Origin: an uncultured Pseudomonadota bacterium
GTDB taxonomy: Bacteria; Pseudomonadota; Gammaproteobacteria; Methylococcales; Methylomonadaceae
Reading direction: 5' to 3'
Length of the DNA: 64,000 bases
NCBI GenBank assembly: GCA_903867225.1
Contig: CAIPQN010000085.1
Span: 52,667 to 116,666 of the forward strand
A program made the translations under genes and the position numbers. Shown here one piece after another: positions 30,601 through 39,615 of the stretch. The notes under the pieces are model-generated. The model had not been told where the DNA came from, made no database searches, and saw only the letters and a list, made by a program, of their open reading frames with translations. Positions within the stretch are counted from its first letter, which is position 1. Every line of letters begins with the position of its first letter.

Positions 30601-33600
30601 CGTCGTGTTCAATCACCGTCGCTGTAATAATTCCTGAACCATTAGCCGCATCAAGCGTATTCAAGTTCGCAACAGAAACAGACGTATCAAAAGGTGTTAC
30701 TGCATAATTGGTGGCTTTGGTAATCGTTCCAGCTGAAATAACAGTTTTAATATCCGTAACTGTTCCCGTGATGGTTGAAACGGCACGCGCATCAACATTT
30801 ACTGATGTTGCGGCATCGATAGCAATTAAATCTACTGCCGTTGCAGAACCCGCTGCAAGCGTTACGCTGTAAGCATTTACAATTCCATCAGTTGCACTTA
30901 ATGTTTTTAATGTTGTGGCATCGGTTTCAGTCACTGTTGCGGTAATAATTCCAGTGCCATTAATGGCATCAAGACTATTCAAATCAACTACTGATACGGA
31001 AGTGTTAGATGGTGTTACCGCATAATCAATTGGTTTAACAATGGTTTCGGCAGCAATAAACGTTTTAATGTCTGTCACACTGCCTGTAATTTCAGTGACT
31101 GTATTTGCTGCGATATTTACAGATGTAATAGCATCAATCGCTACTAAATCTGCGGCATTGATTGAAGTTGCCGCTAACGTGATGGTGTAGGCATTCACTG
31201 CGCCGCTTGCCGTTAATGTTTTTAGCGTGGCGGTATCAGTTTCAGTAACTGTTGCCGTAATAATCCCAGTTCCATTAGCCGTATCAAGGCTGTTCAAATC
31301 AGCTACAGATACTGAAGAATCTGATGTTTTTACAGCATAGTCTGTACTTTTAATAATCGTATCGGCGGCAATAACGCTTTCAATATCTGTCACTGTTCCA
31401 ATTATTTCAGTTATCGCACTGGCATCTACATCAACAGACGTTAAATCATCAATCGCCAACAAATTTTCAGCTGTGGCTGAATCTGCTGCAAGCATTATCG
31501 TGTAAGCATTAACAGCATCTATAGCAGTTAAATTTTTCAAGATTGAGGCATCATTTTCAGTGACGGTCGCAGTGATAATGCCATTACCATTTGCGGCATC
31601 AAGCGCATTCAAATCTGTTACAGATAACGAATTATTGGATGGTGTGGCTGAAAAGTTAGTTGCCGTTGTAATCGTTGCAGTCGCAATAACGCTTTTGATT
31701 CCTGCAAATGTTCCCGTAATTTCAGTTATCGCGCTTGCATCAACGTTAATAGTGGTGAACGCATCAATAACAATTAAATTTTCAGCAGATGCAGAATCAC
31801 CTAATATCTCAGCAGTAACGGCATCTGCAGTGTTAATAGATGTTGCACTCATCACTGTAGCGAGATTTGCTGCTGTACCTGTAATGGTTGTTGCAGCGGT
31901 TGCGCCAACTGCTGTGGTTGTATTTGCATCGATAGTGATTAAGTCTGTTGCAGCAACTGAACCTGTATCTACAATCGCAGTCACATCTTGAGCCGTGTCG
32001 ATAGAAGACGTGCGAATAACCGTCGCAATATGTGAGGCTGTGCCAGTAATCATTGTCACTGCTGTGGCATCAACAGCAGTTGCAGTGTTTGCATCAATAG
32101 TCATTAAGTCTGCTGCTGCCGCGACAGAACCAGTGTCCAAAGTAGTTGCTACGTTGTAAGGTGTTGAAATGCCAACTGAACTAATTGCCGTTGCAATTTC
32201 CGTTGCTGTTCCTGTAATAGTTGTTATATCACTAGCACCAACCACTGTTGTTAATGCAGCATCTAATTCATTTAAAACGCTTGCAGCAACGGTAGAACCC
32301 GATACCGCAATGCTATCAATTTTTGAAATATCGGTGATTAACCCTGTAACGCCAGCAGTAATGTTTTCTGCGGTATCAACGATACTAATTGTGTCGTCAG
32401 CTGTTAATTTCGCAGCAGTAATCGCGACTTCTTGTGCAACCGTCAATGTAATTGTCGTTGTATTGGAGGCATCAATTACGTCAATTAAAGCGGCATTTGT
32501 ATTGTTTGCTAACGTGGATAATGCCGCTGAAATTGATGCTGCTGTATCTACAATATAAACTTTATCATTTGCGGTTAACGTAGATGAAACCGCCATAAAA
32601 TTACTGACGGTATAAGGTTTAACACCAACAATATCGCCGCTGCTTGGAACAATCAACGCGCCACCCACAACGCCATTTAATTTAATCAATACATCGTTTG
32701 AATCAACGCCTGCTGTTGCATCAGAAATGAAAATATAAGAATTTAAATCCGACACAAATAAAGCAGATTCACCCGCTGTGAATGATGATCCTAATTGAAT
32801 TGCTTTTTCCGTTGCCGCAATTTTTGAATTTAATGTCACATCAGAAGAAGCGAAAGTTGCCAATCCCATTGATGATATTTTTGCTGTCCCAGCAATCGGG
32901 GCGGTTGTATATTCATCGACGGTAATAGCTGTCGAACCAAAATCAATTATGTCTGTATCAACACCAAAATCGGTAATGGTATCGAACACGGTAAAACTTG
33001 GAACTGCCCCATTTGCGCCAGCCGCAAAAGTGAACGTATCAACTCCAGCTCCACCTGTTAGCGTATCAATTCCTGAACCTGCGTTAATGTTGTCATTCCC
33101 CGCGCCACCGTTGATTGAATCATTTCCTGCGCCAGTTGTAATTGCATTGCTGCCCGTTGTTGCGTTAACGGTTAATTTGCCAGAATAATTTGTCGCCAAT
33201 AAATCGCCCGCTACTAATGACACCGTAGTATTTACAGAGCCTGTCAATGTTAACGCCGCGTTATCAGCTAAAGAATCTGCATTAACAGTGATTATTCCTG
33301 ATTTTGTTGCATTAGAACTTAGTGCAAATTCTTGCGACGTGGTTGCACCCAATTTCAAAATTTCGATGTTAGATACTTTTGCAAAATCTCTGTCGGTATA
33401 TGTTGCAGCGTTGCTAAAAATCAACGTATCTGTGCCATCGCCGCCATCAATCGTGTGCAAATGTTCAGCCGTTGAAGATGTTAATGTAATAACGTCATTA
33501 CCCGCACCTGAAGAAATGCTGTCACCAGCTGTTCCACCTGTTGAAATAATGTCATTACCTCCACCAGAAAGAATTGTTTCTGTTAATGATTCACCTGTGA

Positions 33601-35278
33601 CTGTTCCTGACGTTTCAATTCCAGAGGTGTTAATTACATTAGATTCGTTGCTTTTTATAACGGCAAATTTTTTGCCTGTAATCCAATCTATTACATCAGC
33701 TGAAAATTTTGCTGCTTGAGCAGGTTGGAATTGTTCTAATTGCCCGTTGCTAGTTTTACTTAATTTTTCTAATTGCGCTGGCGTAATACCTTGTACCGCA
33801 TCGGTAGTTAATGCACTTATCATTGCAGTGCTTAACGCTTTAAATGTATTTAAAGTGATTTGTTCTATTTGCGCCGAGGTAAAACCACTTAATTGTGCAG
33901 CAGTTAAACTATTTAATTGTGTCCCCGTTAAACCAGCGGTTTGTTCAGGCGTTAACGCTTTAATTTGTGCAGCACTTAATTTATTGACGACGCTAATGGG
34001 AAGCGAAGAAACATTTTCAACATTTAAAAATGCAAATTGCGCCGATGTCATTTTTGATAATTGCGTTGAACTCATCGCGACGATTTGATCAACGCCTATT
34101 TTTGTAATCTGCCCAGACGTGAATTTAGATACTTGATCTGGAGTAAATGCAGCCATTTGCTCGGAAGTTAACAAAGCAAACGCTTCCGATTTTAAATTCG
34201 GAATCATTGCAGTCGAAAATCCTTTTAGTGCAGAAGGTTGAAGAGCTGCAATATCTTCTAATTCAATAGCGGCAACTTGGGTTGAGCTTAATAATTTTAC
34301 TTGAGTGCTAGTCAATGCAGCGGCTTGATCGGAGTTTAAAGCTGCAATTTGAGCCACTTTTAAGCCCATAATGTTTTTTGAATTTAGACCAGAAATAGCA
34401 CTTGAATCCAAATTGTTAATTGCGTCAGTTGATAAAACAGCCACTTGCGTTGAGGTCATCGCTGATAAAACAGATGATGAAATCAATACGGCTGTTTCTG
34501 AATGAATTTCCGCTATTTGCGATGATTTTAACCATGAAATTTGTTGCGGCGTTAATGCGCTAAATTGTTCGCCTGTTAAAGAGGATAACGATATGCCGCC
34601 GATATTTTCTTTCACAAAACCTTTTATAGCGATTACATTTAATGCGGCTAAATCTTCCGATTCAAATGCTTGAAGAACTGCAGAATCTAATGCTTTTATT
34701 TGTATCGATGTTAAAACATTTGCTTGTTCTACAGTTAATGCGGTAATTTTAGTGCTGGTTAGACCAGCAATATTTTTTGTGGTGATTCCTGCTATTGCAT
34801 CGCCAGTAATTGCAGAAATAGCAGAATCAGTTAGATTTTTAATTACTGATGAACTGAGTGCTGAAATTTGTTGGGACGTTAGTTCTGCGGTTTGTTCACC
34901 TGTCAAAGCTGACGCTTGTGCATTTGTCATTTCTTTTAATTGAGCCACAGTTAAAGCATTAACTTGTTCAATAGATAATGCAGCAACCTGTTCGGATGTT
35001 AGTGCTTTAAAATCTAAAGCTGAAATGTTTTCTGGGTCAATGCCAGCAAATGCTTGGGTAGATATTAGTTTTAGCTTTAGTGATGCTAATTGGCTTACAC
35101 TTAATGCCGCAAGCTGTTCACTTGTTAACTCAGTAAGTTGTGTAGATGAAAACGAAGCAATTTCTGTTACAGTAAAATTGGCAATTTCTGTAGGTGTAAG
35201 CGTAGTTATATCTAAGCTAGTGCTGAATTTAATAGTGCTTAAAGTGTTCATGTTGTTGCCCATTTTTTGTTGTAACAA
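24635..35278 (-). CDS. Giant repetitive RTX-type putative surface/adhesin protein (3547 aa)
   Basis: Single uninterrupted ORF; N-terminal octapeptide repeats, RTX GGAGND nonapeptides, ~20 tandem ~103-aa repeats, distinct C-terminal tail; no Sec signal peptide visible. Confidence 0.9.
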   Translation of the reverse strand: MLQQKMGNNMNTLSTIKFSTSLDITTLTPTEIANFTVTEIASFSSTQLTELTSEQLAALSVSQLASLKLKLISTQAFAGIDPENISALDFKALTSEQVAALSIEQVNALTVAQLKEMTNAQASALTGEQTAELTSQQISALSSSVIKNLTDSAISAITGDAIAGITTKNIAGLTSTKITALTVEQANVLTSIQIKALDSAVLQAFESEDLAALNVIAIKGFVKENIGGISLSSLTGEQFSALTPQQISWLKSSQIAEIHSETAVLISSSVLSAMTSTQVAVLSTDAINNLDSSAISGLNSKNIMGLKVAQIAALNSDQAAALTSTQVKLLSSTQVAAIELEDIAALQPSALKGFSTAMIPNLKSEAFALLTSEQMAAFTPDQVSKFTSGQITKIGVDQIVAMSSTQLSKMTSAQFAFLNVENVSSLPISVVNKLSAAQIKALTPEQTAGLTGTQLNSLTAAQLSGFTSAQIEQITLNTFKALSTAMISALTTDAVQGITPAQLEKLSKTSNGQLEQFQPAQAAKFSADVIDWITGKKFAVIKSNESNVINTSGIETSGTVTGESLTETILSGGGNDIISTGGTAGDSISSGAGNDVITLTSSTAEHLHTIDGGDGTDTLIFSNAATYTDRDFAKVSNIEILKLGATTSQEFALSSNATKSGIITVNADSLADNAALTLTGSVNTTVSLVAGDLLATNYSGKLTVNATTGSNAITTGAGNDSINGGAGNDNINAGSGIDTLTGGAGVDTFTFAAGANGAVPSFTVFDTITDFGVDTDIIDFGSTAITVDEYTTAPIAGTAKISSMGLATFASSDVTLNSKIAATEKAIQLGSSFTAGESALFVSDLNSYIFISDATAGVDSNDVLIKLNGVVGGALIVPSSGDIVGVKPYTVSNFMAVSSTLTANDKVYIVDTAASISAALSTLANNTNAALIDVIDASNTTTITLTVAQEVAITAAKLTADDTISIVDTAENITAGVTGLITDISKIDSIAVSGSTVAASVLNELDAALTTVVGASDITTITGTATEIATAISSVGISTPYNVATTLDTGSVAAAADLMTIDANTATAVDATAVTMITGTASHIATVIRTSSIDTAQDVTAIVDTGSVAATDLITIDANTTTAVGATAATTITGTAANLATVMSATSINTADAVTAEILGDSASAENLIVIDAFTTINVDASAITEITGTFAGIKSVIATATITTATNFSATPSNNSLSVTDLNALDAANGNGIITATVTENDASILKNLTAIDAVNAYTIMLAADSATAENLLAIDDLTSVDVDASAITEIIGTVTDIESVIAADTIIKSTDYAVKTSDSSVSVADLNSLDTANGTGIITATVTETDTATLKTLTASGAVNAYTITLAATSINAADLVAIDAITSVNIAANTVTEITGSVTDIKTFIAAETIVKPIDYAVTPSNTSVSVVDLNSLDAINGTGIITATVTETDATTLKTLSATDGIVNAYSVTLAAGSATAVDLIAIDAATSVNVDARAVSTITGTVTDIKTVISAGTITKATNYAVTPFDTSVSVANLNTLDAANGSGIITATVIEHDVATLKTLTATNSVNAYTITLAAGSAAAADLITIDSVTSLNIDASAITEITGTVTDIKTVISSGTITKGMNYVVSPTDTSVSVADLNILDAANGTGVITATVSENSASVLKDLTAAGIVNAYTITLAAGSANAADLLAIDAITSINVDARAVTEIIGSIADIKAVIAANTITKSTHYVATLSEIAASVADLNIFDASNGADVITATVTESDSATLKTLTATGTVNAYTITLAAGSVAAADLIAIDAITTVNVNANAVTEITGNAVDVKTVIAAGTITKAANYAVTLSDVSVSVANLNTIDTANGTNIITATVAETDATTLKTLTATGAVNAYTITLAAGSVSAADLIAIDAITAVNVNANAVTEITGTAADIQTVLTASTITKNSNYAVMPSDSSVSVTDLNNFDAANGTGIITATVTETDATTLKTLTNTGAVNAYTITLAAGSVAAADLIAIDAITSVNVNASAVTEITGTFANVKTAVTSSTITKNTNYAVTASDSVSVANLNTLDTANGTGIVTATVLETNATTLKTLTATGAVNAYTMTLAAGSVAATDLITLDSITSVNVNATAVSTITGTAANVKTVVAADTITKGTNYSVTLSDSSVSITDLNTLDAANGSGIITATVTETAVSTLKTLTATDAVNAYTITLAAGTVTAANLIALDAITSVAINASAVTMITGNTSQITAITAAINAGTISGFAGTLSANAVAGTINGTASTDLVVDLGAASNKVVVVTDSTVVASSLSAIDALTTATVTATAITALTGSAAEIATAISAASVTKSANITATLDAGSAAATDLNTIDTNTTTAVGATSLTSITGTAANIKTVIAATGITKPTNYAITPSDTTVSVADLNTMDAATTGIITATAVTGTAAALKLLTGTGNAYTTTLTAGSVTAADLIALDAITTVAVGASAITGITGLATDIKTVVTSAGITKPTGFTVTPSDATVSVTDLNTIDAATTGIITATVVTGTAASLAVLTGTGNAYTTTLSAGSAAAADLIAIDAATTVTVKAAAVTAITGTAANTKTIITATGITKPTNYAVTLSDATVSVADLNTIDAANGTGIMTATVVTGTATTLKALTGTTNAYTMTLSAGSEIAADLISLDAITTVAVGAGALTGMTGTVANIKTVIAAAGITKPTNFSVTPSDTTVSVADLNIIDAANGTGVITETVATGTAAALKVLTGTGNAYTTTLSAGTAAAADLIAIDTATTVAVGAGAITGITGLAADIKTVISSAGITKPTNYTAILSDTSVSVADLNTIDAANGTGIITATVTTGTATTLKTLTGTGNAYTMVLSAGSESAADLIALDAITTVAIGAGALTGITGTAANIKTVIAAATITKPTNYAVTPSDATVAVADLNTIDAANGTGVITATVVTGTAATLKTLTGTGNAYTTTLSAGSVIAADLIALDAITTVAINASAITAMTGTVANIKTVIASTGITKPTNYAVTPSDATVSVADLNTVDAANGTGVITATVVTGTAAALNVLTGTGNAYTMTLSAGVAAATDLISLDAITTVTVGAGSLTGVTGLAADIKTIIAATTITKPTNYAATLSDTSVSVADLNTIDAANGTGIMTATVVAGTATTLKALTGTTNAYTMTLSAGSEIAADLIALDAITTVAVGAGALTGITGTAANIKTVIAAATITKPTNYAVTPSDATVSVADLNIMDAANGTGIITATVATGTAAALKVLTGTGNAYTTTLSAGSVAAADLIAIDTATTVAVGAGAITAITGLVADIKTVISSAGITKPANYAVTPSDATVSVADLNIIDAANGTGVITETVITGTAATLAGLTGTGNAYTTTLSAGVAAATDLIAIDAATTVTVGAGAVTGITGTAANVVTVMAATTITKTLTGLALTATSATAAQANTIFGYTNTGVSIVELVNSYTTGSAVAGMKITDVLDIDASNTTTALSTTAATSAASVTAAGKWFFNTTSKLFTWWDDSEVTPAAQSITLTGVKTISVLDDLVTMTS
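25010..31680 (-). repeat. Tandem array of about 20 protein repeats of ~102-106 aa (~306-318 bp) with one ~150-aa divergent insertion
   Basis: Recurring unit TKPTNYAVTPSDATVSVADLNTIDAANGTGIITATV...LTGTGNAYTTTLSAGS-AADLIAIDAITTVAVGAGAITGITGTAANIKTVIAA-(T/G)I. Confidence 0.9.
33030..33580 (-). repeat. RTX calcium-binding nonapeptide block(s)
   Basis: ILSGGGNDIISTGGTAGDSISSGAGNDVITL and GAGNDSINGGAGNDNINAGSGIDTLTGGAGVDTFTF. Confidence 0.9.
33700..35240 (-). repeat. 8-aa (24-bp period) repeat domain of consensus (A)-L-(T/S)-x-x-Q-(V/I)-x
   Basis: ALTSEQVA ALSIEQVN ALTVAQLK EMTNAQAS ALTGEQTA ELTSQQIS ALSSSVIK... read directly from the translation; boundaries approximate. Confidence 0.9.
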
Positions 35279-35416
35279 TTTTTAAAGATAATTAACGTTT
35301 TCGGTTGAATCTTTATACACTTTAGTTCTTATTAAAAAAACTACAAACAAAATAGGGATACTATTTAAATAAAATAGCCTGTTCATACAATTTCACTCCA
35401 TGACGAAAAAATAAAT

Positions 35417-36736
35417 ATGACTAAAAAAATAACATTCAAAGTTCAAAACGGTGGTTCATTACAAGGCGAAGCGCGTGTTGCAGGTGATAAATCTATGTCA
35501 CATCGCTCGATTATGTTGGGTTCATTAGCAGAAGGTGTGACGCACGTCACTGGATTTTTAGAGGCAGAAGATGCGTTAGCAACGTTGCAGGCATTTCGTG
35601 ATATGGGCGTTGAAATTGAACAAAATGGCGACGGTTGCGTGACAATTCATGGCGTGGGTAAACATGGTTTAAAAGCTCCGAAAGCACCGTTGTATTTAGG
35701 GAACTCAGGAACATCGATGCGTTTGTTAAGCGGTTTATTAGCAGGACAAGCATTTGATTCGGTGTTAACAGGCGATGAATCGTTATCGAAACGCCCAATG
35801 AAACGCGTCACAGAGCCATTAGCCAAAATGGGTGCAGATATTAAAACGACCGAAAAAGGTACAGCTCCGTTAGAAATTACAGGCAGAGCAGGGCAGTTGA
35901 CAGGCATTGATTATGTGATGCCGATGGCAAGCGCACAGGTGAAATCGTGTTTATTATTGGCAGGAATGTACGCGCAAGGTGAAACGAGAGTCACTGAACC
36001 TGCGCCCACTCGTGACCACACTGAGCGCATGTTAAACGGTTTTGGTTATTCTGTTCACGTCGATAAAAATCAAGCGAGCATCACCGCAAACGGTAAATTG
36101 ACCGCAATGACAATTGATGTACCGAGCGATATTTCTTCAGCGGCATTCTTTTTAGTTGGCGCATCGATTGCGGAAAATTCAGATGTTTTATTGAAACATG
36201 TTGGTATCAATCCAACTCGAACAGGTGTGATTGATATTTTACGTTTAATGGGCGCGAACATCGAAGTTTTAAATGAACGTATTGTTGGTGGTGAACCCGT
36301 GGCGGATTTGCGCGTAATTTCAAGCCAATTAAAAGGCATCGACATTCCCGAATATCTTGTGCCATTAGCGATTGATGAATTCCCTGTTTTGTTTATTGCC
36401 GCTGCGTGTGCCGAAGGTGAAACGCGTTTAACAGGTGCGGAAGAATTGCGCGTTAAAGAATCTGACCGAATTCAAGTGATGGCAGACGGTTTGCAAATTT
36501 TGGGTGTAAATGCACAACCAACATCTGATGGCATGATTATTCAAGGTGGCACAATCGGTGGCGGAATCGTCGAATCTCACGGCGATCACCGAATTGCGAT
36601 GGCGTTTGCGATTGCGGGTTTACGCGCTACCGCACCGATTACAATTTTAGATTGCGCGAACGTAAACACGTCGTTTCCAACGTTTAAAAAATTAGCGACT
36701 GATTTAGGATTGCAACTTACGAGCGAGGAAAGTTAA
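35417..36736 (+). CDS. aroA: 3-phosphoshikimate 1-carboxyvinyltransferase
   Basis: GDKSMSHRSIMLGSLAEG, YLGNSGTSMRLLSGLL, ELRVKESDRI, SHGDHRIAMAFAIAGL. Confidence 0.96.
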   Translation: MTKKITFKVQNGGSLQGEARVAGDKSMSHRSIMLGSLAEGVTHVTGFLEAEDALATLQAFRDMGVEIEQNGDGCVTIHGVGKHGLKAPKAPLYLGNSGTSMRLLSGLLAGQAFDSVLTGDESLSKRPMKRVTEPLAKMGADIKTTEKGTAPLEITGRAGQLTGIDYVMPMASAQVKSCLLLAGMYAQGETRVTEPAPTRDHTERMLNGFGYSVHVDKNQASITANGKLTAMTIDVPSDISSAAFFLVGASIAENSDVLLKHVGINPTRTGVIDILRLMGANIEVLNERIVGGEPVADLRVISSQLKGIDIPEYLVPLAIDEFPVLFIAAACAEGETRLTGAEELRVKESDRIQVMADGLQILGVNAQPTSDGMIIQGGTIGGGIVESHGDHRIAMAFAIAGLRATAPITILDCANVNTSFPTFKKLATDLGLQLTSEES

Positions 36737-37389
36737 TGGATATTCCAGTTTTAACAATTGATGGACCAAGTGGCGCGGGAAAAGGAACCGTCAGCCGTTT
36801 AATCGCGCAAAAATTAGGCTGGCATTATTTAGACAGCGGCGCGATTTATCGAGCTTTGGCACTTGAACTTACTGAAAAAGATGTTTTACACGAAAGTATT
36901 GCTGAAATCGTCGATGTCGCTTTAGGGATGGATTTGGTTTTTAGTAGCGAAAATCGATCCGTCTTGCTTAACGGTCAAGATATTACGGATTTATTAGGCT
37001 TAGAAAGCACGGGGAATAATGCCTCGAAAATTGCCGCGATTCCTGAAATCCGTGCGGCATTATTACAAAAACAGCACGATTTTAAACAGGCTCCAGGTTT
37101 AGTCGCCGATGGACGAGATATGGGAACAGTGGTTTTTCCCGAAGCAAAACACAAAGTTTTTCTTACTGCAAGTGCATCAGAAAGAGCTGAAAGACGCTAT
37201 AAACAGTTGAAAGAAAAAGGAATTGATGCTAACCTTTTAAAGATAACAGCCGATATACAAGAACGTGATCAGCGTGACAGTGAGCGTCAAATTTCGCCAT
37301 TAGTTCCAGCCGCTGATGCAATTTATATTGATTCTTCAACTATGAGCATTCAAGCCGTAGTTGCTGAAGTGTTAAGTTTAGTCCGTTAG
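36736..37389 (+). CDS. cmk: Cytidylate kinase
   Basis: VLTIDGPSGAGKGTVSRLIAQKLGWHYLDSGAIYRALAL, DGRDMGTVVFPEA; between aroA and rpsA. Confidence 0.96.
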   Translation: MDIPVLTIDGPSGAGKGTVSRLIAQKLGWHYLDSGAIYRALALELTEKDVLHESIAEIVDVALGMDLVFSSENRSVLLNGQDITDLLGLESTGNNASKIAAIPEIRAALLQKQHDFKQAPGLVADGRDMGTVVFPEAKHKVFLTASASERAERRYKQLKEKGIDANLLKITADIQERDQRDSERQISPLVPAADAIYIDSSTMSIQAVVAEVLSLVR

Positions 37390-37405
37390 GATATTTTTAC
37401 AGTCG

Positions 37406-37427
37406 CCGCAAAAGATTGCGGTTTTTT
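37406..37427 (+). terminator. Hairpin + T6 between cmk and rpsA
   Basis: ccgcaa-aaga-ttgcgg-tttttt. Confidence 0.75.
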
Positions 37428-37481
37428 ATTAACTTTTAAATAACAGAAAAGATTGGTTTCAAATCAGTCTGGGAAAGAAAA

Positions 37482-39170
37482 ATGAGCGAGAGCTTTGCAG
37501 CATTACTTGAAGAGAGTTTAACCAAGACCAAAATGAGTCCTGGTGCCATGTTAGTTGGTACAGTTATCGATATTGAAAACGATATGGTTATCGTCAGCAC
37601 GCATTCAAAATCAGAAGGCGTAATTCCGAAATGGCAATTTTTAAACGCTAACGGCGAATTAGAAATTTCAATCGGTGACGAAATCGAAGTTGCGTTAGAT
37701 TTATTTGAAGACGGTTTAGGTTCAACCATTCTTTCCCGCGATAAAGCAAAGAAAAATAAAGCATGGTTTGAATTAGAAACTGCGTTTGAAAATGATGCGA
37801 CAATTATCGGTCGTATTAACGGTAAAGTACGCGGTGGTTTCACTGTCGAAGTAGGCGCATTACGCGCATTCTTGCCTGGTTCACTCGTTGACGTTCGTCC
37901 AGTTCGTGACACGACTTTCTTAGAAGGTCGTGATTTAGAATTCAAAGTCATCAAAATTGACCAAAAACGTAACAACGTGGTGCTTTCACGTCGTGCCGTT
38001 GTTGAGAAAGAATACAGCGCAGAACGCGAAGAATTGTTGAAAACGCTTGAAGAAGGCGCAACAGTTATCGGCGTAGTTAAAAACTTAACGGATTATGGCG
38101 CATTCATTGATTTAGGCGGCATTGACGGCTTGTTACACATTACCGACATGGCGTGGAGACGTGTTCGTCACCCATCAGAATGTGTTGAAATCGGTCAAGA
38201 AATCAACGTGAAAGTGTTGAAATACGACAAAGACAAAAATCGTGTGTCTTTGGGCATGAAACAAATGGGCGAAGATCCTTGGTTAAACATCGCAACCCGT
38301 TACCCAGCAGGTACGCGCGTTTCAGGTAAAGTGAATAACTTAACGGATTACGGCTGTTTTGTTGAAATCGAAGAAGGCGTTGAAGGTTTAGTTCACGTTT
38401 CAGAAATGGATTGGACGAACAAAAACGTTAATCCATCACGTTTAGTGCAGTTGGGCGATGACGTTGAAATCATGGTATTGGAAATCGACGAAGAACGTCG
38501 TCGTATTTCATTAGGCATGAAACAATGCAAAACTAATCCTTGGGATGAATTCGCTGCAACGCACAACAAAGGCGACAAAATCACTGGAAAAATCAAATCA
38601 ATCACTGATTTCGGTATTTTCATCGGCTTAGATGGCGGCATTGATGGTTTGGTTCACATGTCAGATATTTCTTGGGAAGGCGAAGGCGAAACAGCCGTTC
38701 GTGATTTCAAAAAAGGCGATGAGCTCGAAACAATCATTTTAGCGGTTGATTCAGAACGCGAACGTATTTCTTTAGGTATCAAACAATTAGCACAAGATCC
38801 ATTCCAAAACTTCCTTGCTACTCATGAAAAAGGCAGCGCAGTAAAAGGGACAGTTAAAGAAGTGGATGCGAAAGGTGCCACCATCGTTTTAGAAGATGGC
38901 ATTGAAGGTTATTTAAGAGCTTCTGAAATTCAACGTGATCGCGTTGAAGATGCGCGTACTTTGTTGAAAGAAGGCGATAGCATTGAAGCGAAATTCATTG
39001 GTATCGATAAAAAAGCGAAAACCATTAGCTTGTCAATGAAACCAAAAGAAGAAAATACTCGCGTAGAAAAAGAACAAACTGTTTCTGCGAAAGATTATTC
39101 TGCTTCAGCACAACAAAGCGTTGCATCACCTACCTTAGGTGATATTTTCAAGCAACAAATGGAAAAATAA
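37482..39170 (+). CDS. rpsA: 30S ribosomal protein S1
   Basis: Six S1 repeats (e.g. [37 protein letters not shown]). Confidence 0.97.
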   Translation: MSESFAALLEESLTKTKMSPGAMLVGTVIDIENDMVIVSTHSKSEGVIPKWQFLNANGELEISIGDEIEVALDLFEDGLGSTILSRDKAKKNKAWFELETAFENDATIIGRINGKVRGGFTVEVGALRAFLPGSLVDVRPVRDTTFLEGRDLEFKVIKIDQKRNNVVLSRRAVVEKEYSAEREELLKTLEEGATVIGVVKNLTDYGAFIDLGGIDGLLHITDMAWRRVRHPSECVEIGQEINVKVLKYDKDKNRVSLGMKQMGEDPWLNIATRYPAGTRVSGKVNNLTDYGCFVEIEEGVEGLVHVSEMDWTNKNVNPSRLVQLGDDVEIMVLEIDEERRRISLGMKQCKTNPWDEFAATHNKGDKITGKIKSITDFGIFIGLDGGIDGLVHMSDISWEGEGETAVRDFKKGDELETIILAVDSERERISLGIKQLAQDPFQNFLATHEKGSAVKGTVKEVDAKGATIVLEDGIEGYLRASEIQRDRVEDARTLLKEGDSIEAKFIGIDKKAKTISLSMKPKEENTRVEKEQTVSAKDYSASAQQSVASPTLGDIFKQQMEK

Positions 39171-39189
39171 AATCGCAAGATTTGAAGGG

Positions 39190-39219
39190 GGAGGTACGGC
39201 TTGTCGTGCCTCCTTTTTT
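39190..39219 (+). terminator. Rho-independent terminator after rpsA
   Basis: ggaggtacg-gcttgt-cgtgcctcc-tttttt (one G-U pair). Confidence 0.8.
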
Positions 39220-39237
39220 ATTTTAACAGGAGCGAAA

Positions 39238-39543
39238 GTGACAAAATCTGAACTAATTGATGTGTTGGTAAAACAACAATCTCATTTTGCCATGAAAGAT
39301 GTTGAACTCACGGTAAAATGTATCATCGAGCAAATGAATCAAGCGTTATCTATGGGAGAGCGTATTGAAATTCGAGGCTTTGGTAGTTTTTCATTACGTT
39401 TGCGTCCGCCGCGTATGGGACGTAATCCAAAAACAGGTGAATCTGTTGCATTAGCTAAAAAACACGTTCCACATTTCAAACCTGGTAAGGAATTGCGTGA
39501 TCGCGTAAATGCGTCTGCAAGCGAATATAAAATTATTGAGTAA
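39238..39543 (+). CDS. ihfB: Integration host factor subunit beta
   Basis: GTG start at 39238 ([33 protein letters not shown]), [28 protein letters not shown]; the given ORF start at 39139 runs into rpsA and the terminator. Confidence 0.93.
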   Translation: MTKSELIDVLVKQQSHFAMKDVELTVKCIIEQMNQALSMGERIEIRGFGSFSLRLRPPRMGRNPKTGESVALAKKHVPHFKPGKELRDRVNASASEYKIIE

Positions 39544-39567
39544 AATTAGTATCGTTACTTCTGAAAT

Positions 39568-39599
39568 TAGCGCGATTTTTTTAACCGCGCTATTTTTTT
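39568..39599 (+). terminator. Terminator after ihfB
   Basis: tagcgcg-(loop)-cgcgcta-ttttttt. Confidence 0.75.
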
Positions 39600-39615
39600 G
39601 AGTTATTTTTGGAAA

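Noticed and set aside
25010-31680. Regularly spaced ~309-bp repeats considered as a CRISPR or satellite array
   Set aside because: Repeats keep an open frame, diverge at codon level and have no 30-40 bp repeat/spacer structure; they are protein repeats.
24672-35285. Numerous + strand ORFs opposite the giant repeat protein (e.g. 26556..26852, 28122..28553, 31560..31991)
   Set aside because: Low-complexity antisense shadows of the repetitive ORF; no start-site or family support, and repeated because the sense strand repeats.
39139-39237. ORF-track start for ihfB at 39139
   Set aside because: It overlaps the rpsA 3' end and its terminator; the GTG at 39238 gives the canonical IHF-beta N-terminus.
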